Assembly: GCA_905116865.2 (NCBI GenBank)
Contig: CAJHNH020006645.1
Coordinates: forward strand, 62,001-126,000
DNA: 64,000 bases
Reading direction: 5' to 3'
Source: Candidula unifasciata
Lineage: Eukaryota > Mollusca > Gastropoda > Stylommatophora > Geomitridae
Of the stretch, positions 20,346-30,300 are shown one piece after another. The first letter of the stretch is position 1, and each line of letters opens with the position of its first letter. The position numbers and the translations under genes are program-made. The notes beneath the pieces were generated by a model. It was not told the DNA's origin, did not search any database, and saw only the letters and a program-made list of their open reading frames with translations.

Positions 20346-21840
20346 TACACACACAAAATACGCTGGTCTATGTGGACCACACAAAGTTCAAATGCTGCTG
20401 TTTTAAAAGATGTCCTACTTTCTTCATATTTCAGACTCCAAGAATCTTACCATAGCTTATTATCAGCAATAACTCAGCTTAGAACTGACATCCAGACATG
20501 AACGAGGAACTGTTGGAAACAGCATTTTAATGTGTATCCAGCTGTATTGGTTTTATAAGTAAAAAAATGATTTTGAAAATTTGACTGAAGTACGTAAGCC
20601 TTGCCTTATGTTTTCTTCTTTTGTTGTCTCACTGACACCAGATTGTTACGACTGTAGCCCAGTATCGTTGTTTAAATAATAATATTACTAATATACTATT
20701 GGAAGACTAACAAACAAGACAGACCATTTATTTTAACTAACAGGAAATGGTTGCATCAGAGGGAAAGATGAGAAAATTATAATAACTGATAAGAATGATA
20801 CAACACCTTGATTAAAGGTTCGCCTGGTTTTTTTTTTAGGGGGGGGGGGGGGGGTAGATCATAAATCAAACATGGGTACTCCGGGTAGGAAATCATCCAA
20901 ACCCACATTTAATGATTCCCAGATTATTACTATTACAAGAAGTTAATTAATGTTCTGTCTGTGAGTCTGTCTGTTTTGTTGCATATGCACAAACAGAAAT
21001 GTATCATTATCGGCTGCAAAAATACTACCATTCATTCTGCTGAATCTTACCTGAGTCTCTACACAAGAAAACAACGCCGAATGTCAATATGCCCACACTC
21101 AGCACTATTCTTCAGAATTCATGGTCCCGCCATTACAGAGCAGATCAAAACAAAATTCTGCTTCCGGGTAAAAGTTGACAGGACCTCATAATCATTATGA
21201 TACATTCTTTTGCTCTCAACAGGGTTGTCCAGTCGGTCAGGAGCGACACAGAAGAAAAATATTGAGGTGTGCCAGGGGGTTCTAGCATCCCGAATAATTT
21301 GTTTAGGAGTAGGGGGGTGGGGTCAACGGATTTAAGAATTTTTATTTTTATACTCAGCAAAAGAAAAACTGCAAGCAGACGAAAATGGCTGTTTACCGCT
21401 GTACCATAGACTTATAACACGTAATCTGGTAATCCTAGTTTCAGCATCATAGCAAACGGGTCACCCCATTGTTGCTCCGCTCCTGTGCCAACGAAAAACA
21501 CTCGTAGCTCACAGTGTCACACCATGCACTCAACTCAGAAGCTGGGTGACGAAACCATATCCTTCCAGTCTACAAATGGAGCAAAAATGCAACGGCCACC
21601 GCCTGGCAGAACTGCCACGGCTAAAAAAAAAAAAAAGTGGCCGTGCCTAGCGTCCACTGTGACTGTGACACTATAACACGTAGACTCACTGATGACTTGG
21701 GAAAGCATGGCAGGTTACCATCCACACTTGGAGGATATAGGCGTAGCAAACAGACATGGCTCAGTGAAGCAGTTTTTGCCTGTGCAGTCTTCAAAGTTTT
21801 TTAGATGAGAGAAAAGATGTACAGCCGGACTAGACTTAGA
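20346..21840. other. Spacer, no gene seen
   Basis: Mostly AT-rich unique DNA. Contains a G-run at 20,839-20,853 and a short RTE trace near 21,370-21,410 ('GACGAAAATGGCTGTTTACC'). Confidence 0.4.
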
Positions 21841-22059
21841 GTTTGCATCACGCAGTACCATTTGAATATTTTGTGCGCATAACTTCTCTAACTGGAAGTA
21901 TCTCCCTTCATCCGATGGGTAGCCGCTCCATTATTCCGGAGACAGGTGATACTCAGGCATGGTTGTTGGTCTTCAGAACCGATAACCATCTGTCCAGTAC
22001 TGCTTCAGGGTTCTCGACTGTCTCTAATTTTTTTCAGTGTGTATACAGGGCTGATAACT

Positions 22060-22500
22060 GATCAGCAGTTGCACGGGAGTGGCAGGCCTTTGTCATTTGC
22101 TGATGACATCCTGGTATATTGACACAGAAGAGATCGTCAAGAGATTGCCAATTCAATGCAGAGTGAACTTGATCACATCTCCTGGTGTGTATATTCTAAT
22201 GTACATGTCCACCCTTCAAAGACCTCATTAACATGACTCTCCTTGAAGATGCTTAGAGTGAAGGCAGACTGCCAGCAGTGGAAAGTAGAGACGAAGCTTT
22301 GACGAAAACAAATCTGATGACATATTTCAGAGTGAGGTCTGATCACAGTCTGTCCTTCAGAAAACATGTTGACCATGTCATAACAAAAGCATACAAAAAA
22401 GACTTCTCAGCAATGATGGTCCTGGCTGCCGTCATTATTGAGCAGAGACTGCTTCTGTTCCAGGGAATTGTTCTTTGTCCCATCGAATAAGCGTTAGTCA
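22060..22500 (+). pseudogene. Decayed non-LTR RT palm and thumb fragment
   Basis: Plus strand shows LSFADDILVY (the catalytic Asp pair) at about 22,093-22,121, then QEIANSMQSELDHISW. A shifted frame gives HSLSFRKHVDHVITKAYKK, a thumb segment like that of the I/Nimb copies (RSLSFKGHVESVVTRCQKG). Several stops. Confidence 0.65.
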
Positions 22501-22864
22501 TTCTCACTGTCAGCTATACTCATATCGTCTGAACAATCCTAAAAAGTAGTTTGACGCAAAACTGATATAAAACCTGGTCTTATTTTTGAGGACACAACCT
22601 CCCCCCCCCCCCCACCTTTTCCTTCTTATTTTCACAGCCCAATGCGTATTTTGAAGCAAAAATAATATAAAACCTTGTCTTATTTTCGAGGATCTCCCCT
22701 CCCCACCTTGTGTTTCCTCCCCGAGTCTTCTAGCAGGAGTGATAGGGTTACCCTGGAGCACAGTTTAAAAATGCGAATTAAAGGGTGCGTGTCAGACAAC
22801 GTAAATAACAAAGCGCACAAGAGTACTACATGCATAATGCTAAGCTTATATTTAGTGATCTAAA

Positions 22865-23590
22865 TTAATCTCTTGTAGGCTCGATCGATAGCAGCTGCCG
22901 TGGGGGAGACGTCTGTGAATTCCACCTAGGAACTGGAACAAGGGCCTGAGCAGGGGCGCCGAATGCTGGGATCACAGGCGACTCGAGCGCCTCCCCGAAG
23001 CTCCAATAATTTTGTAAGGATGCTAGACAGTCCCATCTAATCATGTATAGAGATTCTGGTTCTTCTTCTTCTTCTTCTTCTTCTTCTTCTTCTTCTTCTT
23101 CTTCTTCTTCTTCTTCTTCTTCTTCTTCTTCTTCTTCTGCGTTCGACATCAGTCATGCTAAACATTGAGTCCCGTCTGGGTCAAAAATAGGATTGTGCGT
23201 TTAAGGTCGCCACCGGTCCCCCATAGCTTCTCTCGCAATGTGGATCACCTGGGCCAGATCCACAGTCTTTGCTGGGAGAGGTAAGGGCAGTACTGCAGTA
23301 TATGCTCAGGGGTCTGTCTTTCTGCTCCACAATCACAGGCAGCAGATTCTTTTATGCCTATCCTGTACAGGTGTGCTCGAAGACCACAGTGTCCAGTCCG
23401 AAGTCTATTCTGGTTCTTTCTTATTAGCTGATCACAGATGACGTCACGGGACAGCACCATCGGTACATGACAAGAAGAGCAGCGTTGCTTTTCTGCAACA
23501 TCATGGCATTTTGCACCACCAGAACAATAGTCTGTCGCACCAGTTGCCGCATTCCAACATCTCTCCAGATCTACTAACGTGTAAAAGTGT
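22865..23590 (-). pseudogene. RNase H/zinc-knuckle tail of a non-LTR element with (GAA)n end
   Basis: Minus strand 23,460-23,245 reads ICDQLIRKNQNRLRTGHCGL and then CDCGAERQTPEHILQYCPYL, the C-terminal cysteine-histidine motif that follows RNase H in Jockey/I-type elements. Downstream on the same strand is a (GAA)27 tract (23,059-23,138 as TTC), plausibly an expanded 3' tail. The poly-Glu open frame over the tract is an artefact. Confidence 0.6.
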
Positions 23591-23750
23591 TATGATTGTG
23601 AGAGCTTTTAACGACCCCCAAAACATCTAGAACTGGCCCTAACCCCAACCCACCTACGTCCCACGAGAGAGTGCAGCCTAGGTCCCACGACTGTATGCAG
23701 CCTAGATCCCTCGGTTGCATGCAGCCTAGGTCCCACTACTGTATGCATAT
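23590..23750. repeat. Unassigned repeat shared with 25,150-25,265
   Basis: 'TGGCCCTAACCCCAACCCAC', 'GTCCCACGAGAGAGTGCAG' and the tandem 'CAGCCTAGGTCCCACGACTG' recur in diverged form inside the TIR element at 24,989-25,382. Confidence 0.5.
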
Positions 23751-23939
23751 CATGTTTATTTGAAATGTTTTTACAAAATTATGTGTTATAAAAAAAATAT
23801 ACATAACTAGCAATTATGGCCAAAATAATCCCCACCCCCGCCCCCATTTGAAATAAAGCTGAAACAGACCCCCTCAGTCGCCCATTGTAAATAAACAAAC
23901 CCTTCTTTAGACAATTTGAACATGTTTAAAATTATAACT

Positions 23940-24200
23940 TGGTTTATTAGTATGTCGTCCTCTATCCCTCCTTCCACAGATCTTTCCAGTGGTCACAACA
24001 TCTTCCAAATTCCCTCTTCTCATAACATGGCCGAAAAATGATAACTGTCTCATTCGGACGTCTGCGATAACTTGTCTTCGGGTTCCAGCCTCTTTCAAAA
24101 CCACTTGATTGCTCTTTTTGGCTGTGCAAGGTATTTTAAGCATTCTTCTGTAAAACCACATCTCTGAGACACAGCACATACAACGGAAAACTACACAGTA
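23940..24200 (-). pseudogene. RTE-type RT C-terminal fragment
   Basis: Minus strand: SEMWFYRRMLKIPCTAKKSN, then QLSFFGHVMRRGNLEDVVTT and GKICGRRDRGR. These are hallmarks of the RTE-like C-terminal domain. The same subfamily appears at 43,911-44,310. Confidence 0.75.
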
Positions 24201-24203
24201 CAA

Positions 24204-24988
24204 AACTGCACAGCAAATGAAATGCCAAATTACAAAACTATACGCTTAATCTACCACCCCCTGAAATACTGGACTGTTCCGTGACCTGTGGATTTTCCCT
24301 GTTTGTGGTCGGCTATTAGGAAAGAATGGAGATTTTTTCTAAAAGTATTTTATACACTTCTCATTAATTCAAATGTATTATTATATTTTTGTAAACATTC
24401 AGCGCAGTATAGGCGCCGTATCCATGGAAACTATGTATACGGGCGTTGTAGTGTGTGGGTGTATGGGAGGATGTGAGCGGCCCCTACCCCCAATGTTTTC
24501 TCTGTCTGCCTGACACATGATTAGAATACAACCATGTTCTTATAGTTCCACGTCTTCACTTCACGTTTTTTTTTTTCTTTCTTATCCTCCCCTACCCCCT
24601 TTTCCCTGCCTCCATCCCCACCCTTGCCTTTCTTTGCTTCTGCTTCGTCTTCGCGGTATTATTATCATTATATTATCTTCTACCCTGCTACTTCTTCAAG
24701 TATCATCTACGCAATTCACTTAGTTAAATCGACAGACTATCCTCGTTGCACATGGAACCATTCAGTCTATAACTGCTCGGATCTCCTCCTGAGTCAATCC
24801 CGCAGAGTGCAGCGGATTACGACAGCAGTTCTGTATTGGTTTCTTATTTCTTTTTCGCTTTTTGCATAGTGCTCTTGTCTGGACACACCCCTTTTGAAAT
24901 GCTGTTCTTGCCTTCTAGTCATGGTTGCAGATTCACATTGATCACTTGGTTCTCGCAAAACTTCTTAGTTCTCATAAATCATTCGGTA
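24204..24988. other. Spacer, no gene seen
   Basis: T/C-rich sequence with several short open frames and no recognisable protein or repeat. Confidence 0.35.
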
Positions 24989-25382
24989 CTTGTAACGAAC
25001 TCAGGCCCAGCTCCGCCCAATTAAACGCTTATGATTGACGGAGTCCGGCCAGGACACTGTGACTGGACATTCAGTCTGCTCCTTAACCTTTGAGAATCGC
25101 ATGTTTAAGTGGCAGGGACGTCTGCTTGGTCGACATTCCTACCGGCGACCACGCGTGCTCTACATTACAGGATGTGAGCACCTTTAATGACCCCATAACA
25201 TGTTCACCTGGCCCTTACCTCAACCCCCTACACTGAACCTAGGTCCCATGAGAGAGGGCAGTCTACAGCAGTACACCAGGACACCCCTCTAATCTTGAGC
25301 AACGTTGATCAGCCTGACCAAGCATCAATGAAAGGTGACTTAGAGTGTAGATGAACGCAGCTGGGCCTGAGTCCGTTACTAG
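24989..25382. mobile_element. TIR element (394 bp) with TA flanks
   Basis: Ends CTTGTAACGAACTCAGGCCC and (reverse complement of the right end) CTAGTAACGGACTCAGGCCC match over about 26 bp with few differences. TA is present on both sides (24,987-24,988 and 25,383-25,384), suggesting a Tc1/mariner-like or similar TA-targeting MITE. No transposase frame. Confidence 0.65.
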
Positions 25383-25994
25383 TATATCAACATGGCCCAC
25401 AGCTCAGCCGCCCTCCACAGCAGTTAACTACACGTCTTGCTCCTTTTCCTTGCACGCCAGCGTGACTGGTACAAATATGTACTATCTCTATTTGCATTTT
25501 TTTTTTAGCATGGTGAATAGCAAAAATTTGTAATATTATATAATTTAGCATTGGTGGCTAACATGATAAAGGAAGGCAGTGGCAGAAGAATCTGGTCAGT
25601 CGAAAGCAAACTATACTGGCACCATTTGATTCTTAGATAGAAGATGACAAGTGATAGTGGAAGGCTGTAGAAGAAGAATCTGGTGAGTCTGGAATCAAAC
25701 TATATTGGCATACTTTTTTATAGTTACAGATAGAATGGCAAACAATAGAAGAAGATAGGTGGAGACGAATCTGGTCAGTCTAGAATCATAGCATATTAAC
25801 ACTTGATTTGACATTTAAAGACAGAACAAACTGCTGTTGGGAAATATGATCACCTGCACTAGTTGGCAATGTACCTTAAGATGATACTGATAATTATTGT
25901 GACATTCTTAAATCTTTTAATCTTGTTAAGGTTGCAAGTGTGCTGGAATATAGTTGCAGTTTCTTCCAAGATATATTTGCTCTATCACTCTTGG
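25383..25994. other. Spacer with imperfect local repeats
   Basis: The phrase 'AGAAGAATCTGGTSAGTC...CAAACTATAYTGGCA' recurs about three times between 25,580 and 25,800 at roughly 100-bp spacing. No gene. Confidence 0.4.
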
Positions 25995-26290
25995 ACTCTT
26001 CCCATGTAGGTTTCTGAGCCCCATTGTGAGGAATAAAAAAGAATAGACCCACAGCCCCCTATCATGCATGTCGTTAGATTTGACAAATTATATAGATGGT
26101 TCCTTTGAAGCAAGAGTGCCTTTGCCTGAGGGATCAGGAACCAATAGTCCGCACAAGAAAACCAGACAGGTCCATAGCACAGATGTGCATGTAAAACTCA
26201 GAATTAAAAAAAAAAGGATAAAGTACAGAAGTGGACGAACAACCGGAACTTTCCGCCTGAGTTTGTTGCTGGTGAACATAATAAAGAAGA
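25995..26290 (+). repeat. SINE-A copy
   Basis: From 'CCCATGTAGGTTTCTGAGCC' through 'CATGCATGTCGTTAGA', 'AGAAGTGGACGAACAACCGG' to 'GGTGAACATAATAAAGAAG'. Diverged but nearly full length. Confidence 0.75.
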
Positions 26291-26860
26291 TGTCTCTTGT
26301 ATCCAAGACATGTGTTTGCAGCTCTAAGGTCAGGCTCCCAGCTGAAGATAGGATTCTGGGACCATGGTGTTCAATGCAAGAAGCAGAGCAAGGAAGTTTC
26401 AAAGGGTTCATTTGGCAGTTTGGAAATTGAGTCCATTTGTCTTGTAATCTTCTTTAAATTGTGTGTGTGCGTGTGTGTTAAATTCATGTTAATTATAACT
26501 AAAATGTTTTTAAAGTATTCAAAAAGCAAAAAGCCAATCAATAATGTTATGGTACTCGACATTTTGATTTGTGTGGATTTTTTTCAGTAAGCTCTTGTTA
26601 ATAGTAGTTGAGATCTTATTTGAGCAATTAATTTTTAATCACTTTTTTCATAGTCATGGGGTGAAGGGATGGGGAGAGGGGGGGAAATCAGGGTGCCATT
26701 GGAACAGATCGAAAACTTCCTATCTAGGATAACTGCGGAAAGGTTTAGACAAATGCTGATGAATGTCCACCCTGGCTCTAGTGCAGCACTGCAAACATGT
26801 TTTAGCACCTCTGCATCTTTGGTGAGTGTACAATCATAGATGTAAATGGCATATAGTTAA

Positions 26861-27115
26861 GTAAAGGGTAATTTTTCATGCCTTCGGGCATATTGGGTAT
26901 ATAGGGCTAGACCTATATTTTTATAGGTCAATCAAAAGTGGGTGATGAGGTCAACAGTGCTTTTACTTTCCAGGACTGTACCGGGTACCTATTTGAGGCT
27001 AGGTCTACCTGTGAGCTGAGGTCATTGCTGAAAAAAAAAGTCTGACTTAGGACTTGAACCCAGAACCTTCTTATCATCAGACAGGCGTCTAACTACTATA
27101 CCACAGCCACTCCAA
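26861..27115 (-). repeat. tRNA-derived SINE-B copy with intact B box
   Basis: On the minus strand the head GGAGTGGCTGTGGTATAGTA then GTTAGACGCC (A-box like) is followed by GGTTCAAGTCC (B box, 27,050-27,060). The shared body and the final 'CCCGAAGGCATGAAAAATTA' follow. Confidence 0.75.
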
Positions 27116-27661
27116 CTGCTTTACAAATATTTTATAGAATAATCGCCACTCGGTTGGTTATGTGGTCAACAAAATGTCAGCTACCTTTAGTTCCAAGGAC
27201 TGATATCAGTTTATGGCTGGATCAACCTCAAAACTAAGAACAAATTTACTGAAAAAATGCTCAGTGTTTTTGGCTAGACACCTGAGAAACTTCCCGTGCT
27301 AAAAGGGTAAAAGAAGAGTAAAATAAAGAATCTTTAGAATAGAGTGAGGATGAAGACCAAGTTGATATCTCCAGAATGTGTAGCCACTATTAACAAGGAC
27401 ATTATTTCAAAAAAATAATAACAGACAGACATTTTTTTTATTTTCTTTTTAAATTTTAATAAGGAAAAACTCATCAAAAATAACAAATTATATTAATAGA
27501 AAAAAAAGTCGCACCACTGACTGTGGACATCCTGTTTTCTTGTGGACATCAGCCAAAATGAAAATAATCTTGATTTATTGGAATCTGAAGAAAACATAAA
27601 GCAAGTCTCAGTATTTAATTTTGAAATGTCTAATGCTGGCTGAAAATTCTAGTTGTATAAA
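27116..27661. other. Spacer, no gene seen
   Basis: AT-rich unique DNA; nothing recognised on either strand. Confidence 0.35.
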
Positions 27662-27810
27662 CACTTTTGTTGTTGTTTGCATTCACTGGCTATAAACTCT
27701 CGTGGAAGGACCTGGTTGTTCGTCCATTCCTGGACACTGACTTATTTGTATGCAGACTGTTGGTTCCTTGCCACTCAGGCATAAGAACTCTGACTTCACA
27801 AGTTCGTTCT
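27662..27810 (-). repeat. SINE-A fragment
   Basis: Reversed: 'TTTTGTTGTTGTTTGCATTC', 'CCTGGTTGTTCGTCCATTCC' and 'TTGGTTCCTTGCCACTCAGG'. Lacks the family's 5' head. Confidence 0.7.
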
Positions 27811-28498
27811 GCTTGGCTGATTCAGATGGCGTGGTCAAACTTTTCACACACTACTTCGATCCATCAGCATCTTTTGAATCGTTCATCCATCCTTTAACGA
27901 AACCTTGTACTCGGTATTAAAACATGAGGGAAACATTTATATCTCCTCTCGAAACATAAGAAATATTTACAATTCCTTCATTCTCCTTACGCGTCCATCC
28001 ATACGACCTCTCGCAACCAGGTCCGAACTTCAACTGTCTTACTACCGTCTCTCGGTTCATGTCTTCCGTTCCAGTCTCACGCTTTTCTTGTATCCCTTAT
28101 TTCGCTCACCATGGGATACACGAGACCCACTTATCTCGTTTTTCTCTTCTATCACTGGTCCTCTGACCTTGTTCTCCCCATTGGGAACTCTCTGGGATTT
28201 CCCCGGGAATTCACAACATTACAACATTGATTATCTGGTACAAAATTAAATGGTATGATAGAATCACCAATGTGGAGTGTTTGAAAAAGATGAGAAAATG
28301 TGAGAGACTGAAGACAAGAAATTGTATGAGTTAGAGGACGTGTGTGTGTGTGTGTGTGTGTGTGCGTGTGCAAGTATTCTAGTGTTTCTTCATGAAATGA
28401 TAAACAACCGATTGAACAGACTGTATTATGTAAGAAGTGTATATGTGTGCACATATATGTACTAATGTACCTGTGGGGGTGAACGAGGAAAAGACATA

Positions 28499-28533
<35 letters not shown>

Positions 28534-28839
28534 AGTGTATGTGTGGACACAGAACTGCACATTAAAAATCCAACCTTCAAGGCCTGACTACAAATCAGTA
28601 ACCATTCTTCCAATTTTGGCTTCTTCTTTTATCAGGTTGCTAAGTTTCTGCGTCTGTGAGAAAAAAATAATAAAACTTGTTGTCTTGGTAACTCAGTATT
28701 AATGTGGTATGTGAGGGCATTGGAGAGCATACCTGATATGTTTGCAGTCAGTGCAGGAGTGGGACTGGGATGCACACTCTATCTTCTTTTTTTTTCCTCT
28801 TTTTTCACTATATATGTAGAGTATCAAGAGAGGCCGGTT
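27811..28839. other. Spacer with two (GT)n tracts
   Basis: GT microsatellites at about 28,339-28,365 and 28,499-28,530. Open frames 27,905-28,249 and 28,152-28,613 are Ser/Leu- and Thr/His-rich and look like composition artefacts. Confidence 0.4.
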
Positions 28840-29275
28840 TTAAAGCGGTTGACCCAGGAGATCCAGAGGATGAAAAAACTGTTCTTGCCTGATGAGAAAT
28901 TGGATCCGCATATAATGGATTCGATACCGTTTGCAGACGAACAGTGCCCATTCTACGATGTGGGCAGCAGACTGCAAGAACATTTGAACAGGCTAAGTTC
29001 AACATGCCGAAGATATACATGAAAATAAATGCCACTAAAACTGAGTTAATGCACATTAGCAGAATTCATAGTCAGCTACATATTGGGTTGAATGGTAGCT
29101 GTCTGAACAAGTTAAAGAATTTAAATATCTCGGCAAATATATTTTCCGAGGATGGGACAATATATCAGGAAATAGAAACAAGATGCCAACTAGCTTGTGC
29201 ACTTATATACCAAGGGTCGCATAACAGCTTACACTCATCTGGTCATGAACCTGCCCACATCTTGTCACCTCTATG
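28840..29275 (+). pseudogene. RTE-type RT fragment (palm and thumb)
   Basis: The translation shows SIPFADEQCPFYDVGSRLQE (catalytic box mutated from FADD), HLNRLSSTCRRY, NATKTELMHISRIHSQ and IFSEDGTIYQEIETRCQ. These are RT motifs C to E of an RTE-like protein, truncated at both ends. Confidence 0.75.
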
Positions 29276-29743
29276 CTAATAAGGCACTTTCAAATCTTCG
29301 ACTTTCCTCCATAGAAAATAGTACTTCTTTTGAAATTATGTGTCAAAATGTCGGGTTAAGTGCTCAATTTTTCCTAACTCAAAGAATACTTTTTATGGAT
29401 TTTGTACTTAATAATAAAAAGAATCATCGCCGGAGGTCCCGAGTGTGTGCTCTGTGCTTGATACCATCTTCTGGTGGCAACAGAAAGAGTGGGAAGAGGA
29501 GAAGATGAGGAAATGGAGAGAGAAGACGGCATAGAAATCGGGGAACCAATGCCCGGAGAACCAGGCAAAAAGTCGAGTGTCTAGGATTAAAGCATATTAG
29601 AGTGGGTTACTGGAACTGTCGTAGAGCTAAGCAGAGATAAATTAAATAAAGATAAATATGACTTATATAAATCCTACTGGACAGGGAAGGCATAGGCAGT
29701 GTCTGCTGGTGAAGAATGAGGTGAAACATGTGGTTCTTGACAT

Positions 29744-29974
29744 TTTTTTTTTTTTTTTTTACGTATCCAGAAACCATGAGTTGTAAACCCTTTGGCTCGG
29801 TACTATGGATATCGCAACCCTTCGGCATTGATTCCATTATAGGTACCGTTAATCTGGGAGAAATGTGGCTTTTCTGCCTTCCCCCGGGAGTGAACCCGGA
29901 CCACAAGGAGTTCGTCACCCGGCCGCCGCGAACGTCAGGTTTAACCAACTTCGCTAGAGAGCCGGGTGGTTCTA
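29744..29974 (-). repeat. tRNA-derived SINE-D with poly(A) tail and 13-bp target duplication
   Basis: TGGTTCTTGACAT is duplicated at 29,731-29,743 and 29,975-29,987. On the minus strand the insert begins near an A box TAGCGAAGTTGG (29,956-29,945), has B box GGTTCACTCCC (29,896-29,886) and ends in about 18 A residues. Both pol III boxes are close to consensus, so this is a recent, well-preserved copy. It is the only one of its family in the window. Confidence 0.9.
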
Positions 29975-30011
29975 TGGTTCTTGACATAAGCCAGTGGAAT
30001 CATAGTACATA

Positions 30012-30300
30012 GCCCCCGTGTGGGTTCCGGCGCCCCATCGTGGGGAAAACAAGAAAAGAGCCACTGCCTCCCCAAAAGCATGTCGTAAGAGTCGACTAAT
30101 TGGGGAGCTTCCTTTGAAGTCAGAGTGCATCTGCCGGAGAGGCAACGAACCAACAGTCTGTATTCAAGAGAATGAGATCTGTAAAACTGATGCACACCCA
30201 ACACTCAGGTTCTGGAGCAGGACTGCAGTTCAGTAGTGGACGAGCAACCAGAACTTTCTGCCAGAGTGTACAGCTGGTGAACGAGAAGAAGAAGAAGAAA
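30012..30300 (+). repeat. SINE-A copy, best preserved
   Basis: Full-length by comparison: CCCCCGTGTGGGTTCCGGCG at 5', 'CATGTCGTAAGAGTCGACTA', 'GGTTCTGGAGCAGGACTGCA', and 'GTGAACGAGAAGAAGAAGAA' at 3'. It splits the endonuclease frame of the host retrotransposon, with AGTACA at both junctions (short target duplication). Confidence 0.85.

Noticed and set aside
22865..23149. Poly-Glu open frame
   Set aside because: Product of the (GAA)n tract on the minus strand, with no conserved flanks.
28152..28613. 153-codon minus-strand frame
   Set aside because: Two (GT)n tracts give Thr-His runs; the rest has no recognisable domain or splice sites.
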